The notes beneath the pieces are model-generated. The model was not told the DNA's origin. It saw nothing but the letters and a program-made list of their open reading frames with translations, and ran no database searches. A stretch of 15,566 nucleotides of DNA, from the NCBI GenBank assembly GCA_039182965.1, contig JBCDBW010000104.1, forward strand, positions 1 to 15,566, given 5' to 3'. The position numbers and the translations under genes are program-made. Of this stretch, positions 7,115 through 13,539 are shown in pieces. The stretch comes from JBCDBW01 sp039182965 (GTDB lineage Bacteria > Verrucomicrobiota > Verrucomicrobiia > Verrucomicrobiales > DEV007). The first letter of the stretch is position 1; every line of letters begins with the position of its first letter.

Positions 7115-8292
7115 TATTTGAAGAAGTTTTTGGCTTTTTCGAGGAAGGATTCGTGGATGGGAGAATTTTCTTCGCCGATGGATTCGGTGAAGGCTTGGAG
7201 GGCTTCTTTTTGTTCGGAATTGAGTTTGGTGGGGACTTCGACCTGGACGCGGACGAGGAGATCGCCTTTGCGACCGGTGTGGACGTCTTGGATGCCTTTA
7301 TCGCGGAGGCGGAAGATGGTATCGGACTGGGTGCCGTGGGGGATTTTGATGGAGGCCTTTCCTTCGAGCGTGGGGACGGTGAGTTCGCCGCCAAGGGCAG
7401 CTTTGCCGAAGGAGAGGGGGACTTCGCAGTAGAGATCGTTTTCTTCGCGGTCGAAGACATCGTGTTCGCGGATATGGATGGCGACGTAGAGGTCTCCGGG
7501 AGGGCCGCCGCGGGAGCCGGCATCTCCGTTTCCGGAGGCGCGGATGCGCGAGCCGTCGGCGATACCGGGCGGGATTTTGATTTTGATACGGGTGGTGCTT
7601 TGGAAGCGACCGGCACCGTCGCAGCGTTTGCAGGGGTCGGCGATGGTTTGGCCGGTGCCGCCGCAAGTGGGGCAGGTTTGTTGGACTTGGAAGAAGCCGC
7701 GCGATGAGATGATGGCGCCGGTGCCGCCGCAGGTGGCGCAGTTTGAGGTGCCGCCGTCTTTAGACGCGGAGCCGGAACCGTTGCAGGTGTCGCAGATGTT
7801 GAGTTTTTCGAGTTCGAGTTCCTTTTCGATACCGAATGCGGCTTCTTCGAGGGTGATGGCTAGATCGTATCTGAGATCGGAGCCCCGTCGGCTGACACTG
7901 CGAGCGGAGCCGCCGCGGGCACCGCCTCCGCCGAAGAACTGTTCGAAGATATCGCCGGCGCCGCCGCCACCGCCGCCTCCGGTGAAGACTTCGCGAAAGA
8001 TATCGAAGGGGTCGTGGAAGCCTCCGAAGCCGCCCCCGCCTCCCGCGCCGCCGGTGCGGGCGTTTGCGGTGAAGGCGGCGTGGCCGAAGCGGTCATACGC
8101 TGCGCGTTTATCCTCGTCGCTGAGGACTTCGTATGCTTCGCCACATTCCTTAAATTTTTCTTCGGCGACGGCGTCTCCGGGGTTTTTATCCGGATGATAT
8201 TCGACGGCGAGTTTGCGGTAGGCCTTTTTGATTTCGGAACCGGAGGCTTCTTTAGTGATTCCGAGGATTTCGTAGTAGTCGCGTTGGGACAT
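7114..8292 (-). CDS. dnaJ: Chaperone protein DnaJ
   Basis: Hsp40 co-chaperone that delivers unfolded clients to DnaK and stimulates its ATPase. The 392-residue protein has the full type I layout. The J domain (1-70) carries the HPD motif at 33-35. The Gly/Phe region runs to about residue 140, with long Gly runs and the DPFDIF motif. The zinc centre has four CxxCxGxG repeats (CDTCNGSG, CATCGGTG, CPTCGGTG and CKRCDGAG) at about 165-230. The C-terminal substrate-binding domains have VPTLEGKASIKIPHGTQ and FRLRDKGI. The ATG start is unambiguous (MSQRDYYEIL). It lies 53 bases after grpE. dnaK is not in the window, and no CIRCE element (TTAGCACTC-N9-GAGTGCTAA) was seen upstream, so HrcA control is not supported here. 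Confidence 0.97.
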   Translation of the reverse strand: MSQRDYYEILGITKEASGSEIKKAYRKLAVEYHPDKNPGDAVAEEKFKECGEAYEVLSDEDKRAAYDRFGHAAFTANARTGGAGGGGGFGGFHDPFDIFREVFTGGGGGGGAGDIFEQFFGGGGARGGSARSVSRRGSDLRYDLAITLEEAAFGIEKELELEKLNICDTCNGSGSASKDGGTSNCATCGGTGAIISSRGFFQVQQTCPTCGGTGQTIADPCKRCDGAGRFQSTTRIKIKIPPGIADGSRIRASGNGDAGSRGGPPGDLYVAIHIREHDVFDREENDLYCEVPLSFGKAALGGELTVPTLEGKASIKIPHGTQSDTIFRLRDKGIQDVHTGRKGDLLVRVQVEVPTKLNSEQKEALQAFTESIGEENSPIHESFLEKAKNFFK

Positions 8293-8309
8293 GGGACGCA
8301 GTGCCTGCG

Positions 8310-8344
8310 AATTAGAAATTAGTAACTAGGAATTACGAATTGGG
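8310..8344 (+). repeat. Repeat B, copy 2: degenerate AATTAGG heptamer array
   Basis: Five contiguous 7-base units: AATTAGA, AATTAGT, AACTAGG, AATTACG and AATTGGG. The array fills most of the grpE-dnaJ gap and ends one base short of the grpE stop codon (8346-8348). Unit type and orientation match 795-836. Confidence 0.85.
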
Positions 8345-8345
8345 C

Positions 8346-8942
8346 TCAGATTGTTTCCGGGCCTTTGGAGACGACGACGGCGGGAGCGCGGAGGAGTCGG
8401 TCGTTGAGCTGGTAGCCTTTTCGTTGGACTTCGGCGATGTGACCTTCCGGGACATCGTTGTGGTGGATGTGAGCGATGGCTTCGTGGAGGTTGGGATCGA
8501 AAGCGGTGTTTTCACCGGCGACCTCGGTAACGCCGTGGGCGGCAAGGAAGTCATCGAACTGTTTCAAGATCATTTCCATGCCTTTGAAAATGGTGGAGTC
8601 TTCGGACTCGGTGCGTGCGGCGTCGAGTCCGAGTTTAAAGTTATCGAGAACGGGGAAGAGATCCTGGATGAGTTCTGCGTTGGCAAACCGGATGGCGTCT
8701 GCTTTTTCGCGTGCCATGCGTTTGCGATAATTGTCGAGGTCGGCCTGGCTGCGGAGGGCGAGGTCTTTCCATTTGGCGAGGTCGCCTTCGAGTTGGGCGA
8801 GGGGGTCGAGTTCATCTTCCACCTCACCCGAGGCAGGCGTCTGCTCTTCGGTGTCTTCGGGTGCGAGATGCTCTTGGGGTTCTTCCGCGTCATCCTGGAA
8901 GACGGGATCGTTGATGGATTCTGGTTTTTCGGTTTCGTTCAT
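8346..8942 (-). CDS. grpE: Nucleotide exchange factor GrpE
   Basis: Releases ADP from DnaK so that the chaperone cycle can restart. The 198-residue protein has an acidic, probably disordered head (1-45, rich in Glu, Asp and Pro), then the long dimerisation helix (LAQLEGDLAKWKDLALRSQADLDNYRKRMAREKADAIRFANAELIQDLFPVLDNF, in which DNYRKR and LFPVLDNF are family signatures). It ends with the beta domain (FDPNLHEAIAH, VPEGHIAEVQRKGYQLNDRLLRAPAVVVSKG). The ATG start is clear. It is preceded 55 bases upstream by the phosphatase gene and followed by dnaJ, in the usual grpE-dnaJ order. Shared operon membership with the signalling genes upstream is inferred from spacing and strand. Confidence 0.96.
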   Translation of the reverse strand: MNETEKPESINDPVFQDDAEEPQEHLAPEDTEEQTPASGEVEDELDPLAQLEGDLAKWKDLALRSQADLDNYRKRMAREKADAIRFANAELIQDLFPVLDNFKLGLDAARTESEDSTIFKGMEMILKQFDDFLAAHGVTEVAGENTAFDPNLHEAIAHIHHNDVPEGHIAEVQRKGYQLNDRLLRAPAVVVSKGPETI

Positions 8943-8997
8943 ACCGTGAGCGTGCTATCGGCGCGAAGGGGGCGGACGAGCCGGGGAGCGGGAATAT

Positions 8998-10440
8998 TCA
9001 ACGTTTTTCGACGGCAATCAAGGTGATGTCGTCGTTTTGGGCGGTATCGCCCATAAAGGCGCGGAGATCATCGGCGATATTTTCCACAATAGCCTTGGCG
9101 CCTTGGCTGGCGGAGGCTTCGAGGGAGTGTTGGAGGGCGGGGAGGCCGAATTCGTCGCCATCGGGGTTGAGGGTTTCATTGACACCATCGGTGTAGAGGA
9201 GGAGGCAATCGCCGGAATCCATTTTGAAGGTTTGGACTTCGGTGACGCGGTTAAAGACATCGCCGCCATCGATTCCGACGGCGAGTCCGGGGGGTTTGAG
9301 GAGTTCGGTTTGGCCGGTGTTTTTCCGGAAGAGCATGGGGGGATCGTGGCCGGCGCGGACGAGGGTGACGTCATCGGAGTAGTCACGGAGGAAGACGTAG
9401 GCCATGCTAATGAACATGTCTTCGCGGATATCTGGGGAGAGGGCGCGATTGACGGCGCAGAGGACGTCGTGAGGATTGGTATTATTTTCGGCGTGGACGC
9501 GGATGACGCTTCGGCACATGGCCATGATGAGGGAGGCGGGGATGCCTTTACCCGAGACATCGCCGATGACGAGTCCCCAGTGGTGATCGTCGACGCGGAT
9601 ATAATCGAAGTAGTCCCCGCTGACGATTTTTGCGGGGTAATTCATGGCGCTGACGATGTATTTGTCGATGGCGGGGGCGGTATCAGGGAGGAGGATTTTT
9701 TGGATTTCGGATGCGTTGCGGATTTCGTTTTCGAGTTGTTTTTTCTCGTGTGCTTCTCGGTGTATGAGGGCACTTCCGAGGGCGACGGATGACTGTTCGG
9801 CGATGGATTGGAAGACATCGAAGTCGTTGTTGGTGAATTCCGAGGCATTTTTCTTACCGGACACGGCGATGGCGCCGATATCGACATCGCCGTAGACGAG
9901 GGGCGCGATCATGATGGGGACTTCCTTTTGGAGAGTATCGAGGTGTGGGTGGGTGGGATTGGCGAGAGCGGCGAGGTCGGTGGCGACGAGTGGTTTACCG
10001 GACTCGACGGTTTGGCCGAGGAGGCCGTGGTTGCGGGGAATTGCCTGGAGGCGGAGGAAGCTTTGGAGGGCATTTTTGTTATCGTCCGCGCGGGCGAGGA
10101 CGGAGGCGGGGACGTCAATGAAGGGGGGAGCATTGTTCGTTTGGAAGGCGGGGACGAGTTGTTTCCCGGATTTATCGAGGAGGTAGAGCGTGCCATTTTC
10201 GGCGTCGACGACATTAGTAACGCCGGTGACGATAAAGCGGTGCATGGCGCGCGAGGTGCTATCGGACTGGAGGGAGGAGCCGAGGCCGTGCAGGAAGTCG
10301 AACATGCGATGTTCTTCGGCGTTTACGGCGTCGTGTTTCGCTTGGAGTTTTTTATTGGCGATGCGTTGCCGGGCGAGGGCGGCGAGGGCGCCGAGAAGGG
10401 CGAGGGCGAGGACGGCGGTGAGGACGATGGGGTCGATCAC
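8998..10440 (-). CDS. Membrane-anchored GAF and PP2C/SpoIIE serine phosphatase (RsbU-like)
   Basis: Predicted metal-dependent protein serine phosphatase of the partner-switch type, which would dephosphorylate a STAS anti-sigma antagonist. The 480-residue protein has one N-terminal membrane segment (about 4-24), a short coiled linker, a GAF sensor domain (about 45-228, ending FQSIAEQSSVAL), a signalling helix (KKQLENEIRNASEIQKILLP), and a SpoIIE domain (about 265-478). Metal-binding acidic residues are present: Asp276 in SGDYFDY, Asp294 in GDVSGKG, Asp418 in YTDGV and Asp471 in NDDIT, so it should be active. The start is GTG, 48 bases after the STAS gene; no SD-like sequence is visible. The adjacent STAS protein is its likely substrate. 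No RsbW-type kinase gene is present in the window. Confidence 0.92.
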   Translation of the reverse strand: MIDPIVLTAVLALALLGALAALARQRIANKKLQAKHDAVNAEEHRMFDFLHGLGSSLQSDSTSRAMHRFIVTGVTNVVDAENGTLYLLDKSGKQLVPAFQTNNAPPFIDVPASVLARADDNKNALQSFLRLQAIPRNHGLLGQTVESGKPLVATDLAALANPTHPHLDTLQKEVPIMIAPLVYGDVDIGAIAVSGKKNASEFTNNDFDVFQSIAEQSSVALGSALIHREAHEKKQLENEIRNASEIQKILLPDTAPAIDKYIVSAMNYPAKIVSGDYFDYIRVDDHHWGLVIGDVSGKGIPASLIMAMCRSVIRVHAENNTNPHDVLCAVNRALSPDIREDMFISMAYVFLRDYSDDVTLVRAGHDPPMLFRKNTGQTELLKPPGLAVGIDGGDVFNRVTEVQTFKMDSGDCLLLYTDGVNETLNPDGDEFGLPALQHSLEASASQGAKAIVENIADDLRAFMGDTAQNDDITLIAVEKR

Positions 10441-10488
10441 GATGGTGAGAGTGCGGACGGCCGTCGGGGGGAGTGTTTTTGATCGAGG

Positions 10489-11019
10489 TTATTGATCCTG
10501 GAGGTCATTCTTAAGGAAATCGATGACGTCTTTAAATCGGCGGACGTTATCGTCGTTGGCTTTGCACAGGTCTTCGTGTGCTTCGAGGACGAGCTCGGAG
10601 TGTTCTTCTTTTTTGATATGTGTGGGGGGGAGGGATTTGAGGAGGTTATCTTCGACGAGGGAGCGTTCTTGTTTCCAGGTAGAGCCATCGACGTCGAGGT
10701 GGAAGATTTGGTCGAGGCCGAGGCTTTCGAGGAGTTGGCGGTTGCGTTCGTTAGGGTTGATGACCTGGAGGGAGCCTTGGGGGGCGCTTTTGAGGTTGAG
10801 GGCGATGCCGGTGAGGGTGCCCATAAAGGTGGAGTCCATGACGGGGCAGTTTTTGAGGTCGACGACGAGGTTCAGGTGTCCTCGATCGATCATGGCGGTG
10901 GCGAACTTTTTGAGTTCGGGGCTATTTTTGAAGCTCCCTTTTCCTTCAACGCGGACCCACACGACGTTATTGAACTGGCCGGCGAGGATAGTTGCGCCTT
11001 GATCTCCGTTTGGTTGCAC
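10489..11019 (-). CDS. STAS-domain protein (anti-sigma factor antagonist-like) with C-terminal extension
   Basis: A 176-residue protein. Residues 10-110 form a STAS domain: VVWVRVEGKGSF at the start, LVVDLKNCPVMDSTFMGTLTG in the middle, then LQVINPNERNRQLLESLGL. Ser63 in MDSTFMG sits where SpoIIAA/RsbV proteins are phosphorylated, so it is a good substrate for the phosphatase encoded 48 bases downstream. Residues 111-176 form a charged helical tail (RSLVEDNLLKSLPP, then LVLEAHEDLCKANDDNVRRFKDVIDFLKNDL) that minimal RsbV proteins of about 110 residues lack. Its role is unknown; dimerisation or binding the phosphatase are guesses. The start is GTG at 11019, five bases after the stop of a possible 28-codon ORF. 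The sigma factor or other target controlled is not visible here. Confidence 0.88.
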   Translation of the reverse strand: MQPNGDQGATILAGQFNNVVWVRVEGKGSFKNSPELKKFATAMIDRGHLNLVVDLKNCPVMDSTFMGTLTGIALNLKSAPQGSLQVINPNERNRQLLESLGLDQIFHLDVDGSTWKQERSLVEDNLLKSLPPTHIKKEEHSELVLEAHEDLCKANDDNVRRFKDVIDFLKNDLQDQ

Positions 11020-11024
11020 TTTGG

Positions 11025-11111
11025 TTAGGAAGGGACTGCCGCGATGTGTTCGAGGAGAAGCCGGGCATTACGAGAGGCGGCGATCCGTTCGGAGATGGAG
11101 AGCGAGGGCAT
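11025..11111 (-). CDS. Possible 28-residue small ORF just upstream of the STAS gene
   Basis: ATG at 11111 opens a 28-codon frame ending in TAA at 11025-11027, five bases before the STAS gene's GTG start. The product begins MPSLSISERIAASRNARLLL and could form an amphipathic helix. Codon use (C-ending, like its neighbours) fits coding DNA, and the spacing suggests translational coupling. Against it: the frame stays open upstream without another ATG, no SD-like site is clear, and I know no homologue. It could be a chance frame or the remnant of a longer gene. Confidence 0.3.
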   Translation of the reverse strand: MPSLSISERIAASRNARLLLEHIAAVPS

Positions 11112-11128
11112 CGGGGTCGTGGGATTGG

Positions 11129-11623
11129 CTATTCCCACAAGAAAGACTGGGCGGAGGCCACGGTTTGGCCGCCTCGGATAATGGAGGCGCGCCAGGACAT
11201 AACTTGTCCGTTAGCGGCATATTCTTCGCCGATGATATTGACATCGGTTGAGTTAAGGCCTTTGACATTGGTGACCTCGACTTCTCGGACGAGGATTTCG
11301 GCATTGGTGGCTTGTTGGCGGTATTCGAAGCGGATGGTAGCGGGAGTGGATTTGTCTTTGGTTCTCCACATGAAGGTGAAGTATTGGCCCAAGCGAGCGT
11401 TTCGTTCTTCTTGGGTGACGGTTCCCCAGAGGCGATATTTTCGTTCGAAGCTGATCATCTGATCGATAGCGCCGCGGTATTTGGCCGCGTCCTCGGTGAG
11501 ATGATATTTTTTGACCTTGGTAATTTTGGTTTCGGCGCGGGCGGAGTGCGGGGCAAGCGCGACGAGGAAGGCGACGATGAGGCTCAAGGTGGCGGGCAGG
11601 ATATGGCGAACGAGGTTCTTCAT
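11129..11623 (-). CDS. Secreted protein of unknown function
   Basis: A 164-residue protein that I do not recognise. From ATG 11623 it opens with a textbook Sec signal peptide: basic MKNLVRH, hydrophobic core LSLIVAFLVAL and a cleavage site at ARA-E (after residue 30). The mature part of about 134 residues is rich in predicted beta strands (YFTFMWRTKDKSTPATIRFEYRQ, then AEILVREVEV and VMSWRASIIRGGQTVASAQSFLW), has no Cys, and shows no catalytic motif I know. A longer frame reaches 11773, but those residues lie upstream of the signal peptide and overlap the likely promoter, so ATG 11623 is preferred. It is first in the leftward series leading to the STAS, phosphatase and chaperone genes, 109 bases ahead of the STAS gene. 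A surface or periplasmic role is inferred from the signal peptide alone. Confidence 0.75.
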   Translation of the reverse strand: MKNLVRHILPATLSLIVAFLVALAPHSARAETKITKVKKYHLTEDAAKYRGAIDQMISFERKYRLWGTVTQEERNARLGQYFTFMWRTKDKSTPATIRFEYRQQATNAEILVREVEVTNVKGLNSTDVNIIGEEYAANGQVMSWRASIIRGGQTVASAQSFLWE

Positions 11624-11639
11624 GGAAGACGCTGGTGAT

Positions 11640-11668
11640 AATAGACTGTCGTCCTCGGGGTGAGTCAA
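11640..11668 (-). promoter_or_regulatory. Candidate sigma-70-type promoter for the leftward series
   Basis: On the minus strand TTGACT (11668-11663) is followed after 17 bases by TCTATT (11645-11640); an alternative -10, TATTAT, lies at 11643-11638 with a 19-base spacer. The predicted start site is only about 10 bases before ATG 11623, which implies a very short leader. The -35 match is good, the -10 match moderate. Confidence 0.4.
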
Positions 11669-11743
11669 CGTGGATTTCAGGGCGCGAAGGAGTTGTGTGA
11701 GGTAGTGTTTGTTCGGTGGCCAGCCCCTGCCAGCCTTGATAGT

Positions 11744-11767
11744 ATGGGGAAAAAGCGGAAAAAGTGA
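11744..11767 (+). other. Seven-codon basic mini-ORF overlapping the exonuclease start
   Basis: ATG 11744 reads MGKKRKK and stops at TGA 11765-11767, which overlaps the next gene's GTG (11764-11766) as GTGA. This arrangement could couple translation of the exonuclease gene. It could equally be an accident of an A-rich leader. Confidence 0.25.
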
Positions 11768-12780
11768 AGGCAAAAGAGCGATTTATCGAGGTCTTGGGGC
11801 GGGGAGGGTTGTCGATGCCGGAAGCGGGGTGGTGGCTGGACGGGCGGCGTCCGCGGGCGTGTGGATTTGTGTCGCATGCGCATGGGGATCATGTGGGGCG
11901 GCATGAGCGGATGATTTGTTCTGAAGCGACGGGGCGCTTGGTGTCGGCTCGATTTGGAGTGGGGAAGGCGCGGCTGGATGTGCGGGCGTTTGGTGAGGAG
12001 TGGGAAGAGGGAGGGTTTCGGTTTTGCCTTCTCCCGGCCGGCCATGTGCTAGGATCGGCACAATTGTATGTGGAGCGCTTGGAGGATGGGGCGAGTTTGT
12101 TGTATACGGGTGATTTCAAGTTGCGTGGGGATCCTGTGGCGGAGCGAGCGGAGTGGCGGCGGGCGGATTTGTTGGTGATGGAGACGACATTTGGGAAGCC
12201 ACGGTATCGAATGCCGACGACGGAGGAGGCGCAGGCGGCGATTTGGCAATTTGTATTGCGGGCTTTTTCGGAGGGGCGGACGCCATTGTTGTTGGGCTAT
12301 TCGTTGGGGAAGGCGCAGGAGATCCATGCCTTATTGGAGGGGGGTATGGAAGAGGGGGTGATGTTGCATGATGCGGTGGCGGGGGTGACGCGATTGTATG
12401 AAGAGATGGGTTATCGCTTTCCGCGTTGGGAGCGTTTTGATGAGACGAGGGCGGCGGGGCGGGTGGTTATTTTTCCGCCGACGGCGCTACGATCTGGACT
12501 GGTGAAGTCATTGGGGCGGATTCGGACCGCAATGGTGTCGGGATGGGGGATGGACGAATCGGCCCGAGCCCGTTTTGGAGTCGATGAAGTGATTCCGCTA
12601 TCCGATCATGCGGATTATGACGGGTTGGTGGGATACGTTGAGAGAGTGTCGCCTAATCGGGTGTTGACGGTGCACGGGGCGACGCGTGAATTTGCGGCGG
12701 ACTTGCGGCGGCGAGGGTGGGATGCGTGGTCGATCGGAGGTGAGGATCAGTTGGAGTTGGGGCTCACGGTTGACCCTTGA
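11764..12780 (+). CDS. Metallo-beta-lactamase-fold exonuclease, DNA-ligase-associated type
   Basis: The 338-residue protein belongs to the beta-CASP-like metallo-hydrolases and most resembles the putative exonucleases found beside ATP-dependent DNA ligases. The metal site is complete by eye: SHAHGDH (His38, His40, Asp42, His43), PAGHVLGSA (His94), YTGDFK (Asp117) and SDHADYDG (His282), with a C-terminal VHG (His304). METTFGKPRY and LLLGYSLGKAQEI are typical of this subgroup. The start is a GTG at 11764, overlapped by a tiny upstream frame. The usual partners (ATP-dependent ligase, Lhr-type helicase, metallophosphoesterase) are not in the window, so a repair role rests on family resemblance. 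Third codon positions are strongly G-rich, in line with the + strand. It ends 32 bases from the convergent NlpC/P60 gene, with no hairpin terminator seen between them. Confidence 0.85.
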   Translation: MKAKERFIEVLGRGGLSMPEAGWWLDGRRPRACGFVSHAHGDHVGRHERMICSEATGRLVSARFGVGKARLDVRAFGEEWEEGGFRFCLLPAGHVLGSAQLYVERLEDGASLLYTGDFKLRGDPVAERAEWRRADLLVMETTFGKPRYRMPTTEEAQAAIWQFVLRAFSEGRTPLLLGYSLGKAQEIHALLEGGMEEGVMLHDAVAGVTRLYEEMGYRFPRWERFDETRAAGRVVIFPPTALRSGLVKSLGRIRTAMVSGWGMDESARARFGVDEVIPLSDHADYDGLVGYVERVSPNRVLTVHGATREFAADLRRRGWDAWSIGGEDQLELGLTVDP

Positions 12781-12812
12781 GGTTCAGGAGGAGCGGGGTC
12801 TGTCAGCTGGCA

Positions 12813-13349
12813 TCAGAGGCCGGGGGGATGGCGAACGACGTAGCCCTTGGTGGGGCGAGGAGTGGTGTGCCAACGGGGGCCTTTGGCACCGCGGCCGTAT
12901 CCGGTGTCGAAGCGGAGGCCGCAGACGGTCATGAAGGTGTGACCGGATTTGGCGTAGATGGTGATGTATTTTCCGTGGCCCGGTTTGCCGTAAGTTTTGA
13001 GGGCGGTGGAAGTGGTGGGAGCATCGAGGAGGCCGGCGTGGATGAGGGTGTATGAGACGGCTCCGGAGCAATCATAGGCGGAGTCTTCGACTTTGCGATG
13101 GCCGCCGCCCCAGCGGTAGGGGCGTCCGTGGATGCGATTTCCGGCGACGGTGGCGCGGTGGACGGCGGCGGGTGCTTTGCGTGGGGCGACAGCAGTGCCG
13201 TCGGCCCGGACGAAGCATGTTTTACCGGAGCGGAACTCCCATTCGTAGGGGGCGCGTGCTTTTTTCTGGCAGGCAGCGAGCGTGAAAACGGCGAGAGTGG
13301 CCGCGAAAGTGGGGAGTAGCGGGAAAATACTGGGGTGAGATGGGCGCAT
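12813..13349 (-). CDS. NlpC/P60-like lipoprotein (putative peptidoglycan peptidase)
   Basis: From ATG 13349 the 178-residue protein starts with a lipoprotein signal peptide whose lipobox LAAC places the lipidated Cys at residue 27, so it should be membrane-anchored outside the cytoplasm. A short linker leads to an NlpC/P60-like fold: RPYRWGGGHRK, then the nucleophile in DSAYDCSGAVSYTL (Cys94) and a histidine in KSGHTFMTVCG (His137). The third polar residue of the triad is not certain. The family cleaves peptide bonds in peptidoglycan stems. An upstream ATG at 13406 would add 19 residues before the signal peptide and is unlikely. The gene is convergent with the exonuclease. The 190 bases separating it from the glycosidase gene hold no other gene. 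Confidence 0.8.
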   Translation of the reverse strand: MRPSHPSIFPLLPTFAATLAVFTLAACQKKARAPYEWEFRSGKTCFVRADGTAVAPRKAPAAVHRATVAGNRIHGRPYRWGGGHRKVEDSAYDCSGAVSYTLIHAGLLDAPTTSTALKTYGKPGHGKYITIYAKSGHTFMTVCGLRFDTGYGRGAKGPRWHTTPRPTKGYVVRHPPGL

Positions 13350-13539
13350 GGGAAATGGGACGCCGCAGCCGGGGGGGAGCGCGAGCCGGTAGGGGAAATT
13401 TGCCACGTCGGCGCTGGAAATCCAGTGAAAATCGGGCAGGTGTTAGAGAACGGAGGGGAGAGATCTGCCCCTTCGAGGAGGATTTTGGTTGGGGATAGGG
13501 GGTTGATGGAGGAGTGGCGGTTGGGTGCCGTGTACTGAG

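Noticed and set aside
8943..8997. CIRCE or other heat-shock operator ahead of grpE
   Set aside because: No TTAGCACTC/GAGTGCTAA inverted repeat or close variant was found here or upstream of dnaJ.
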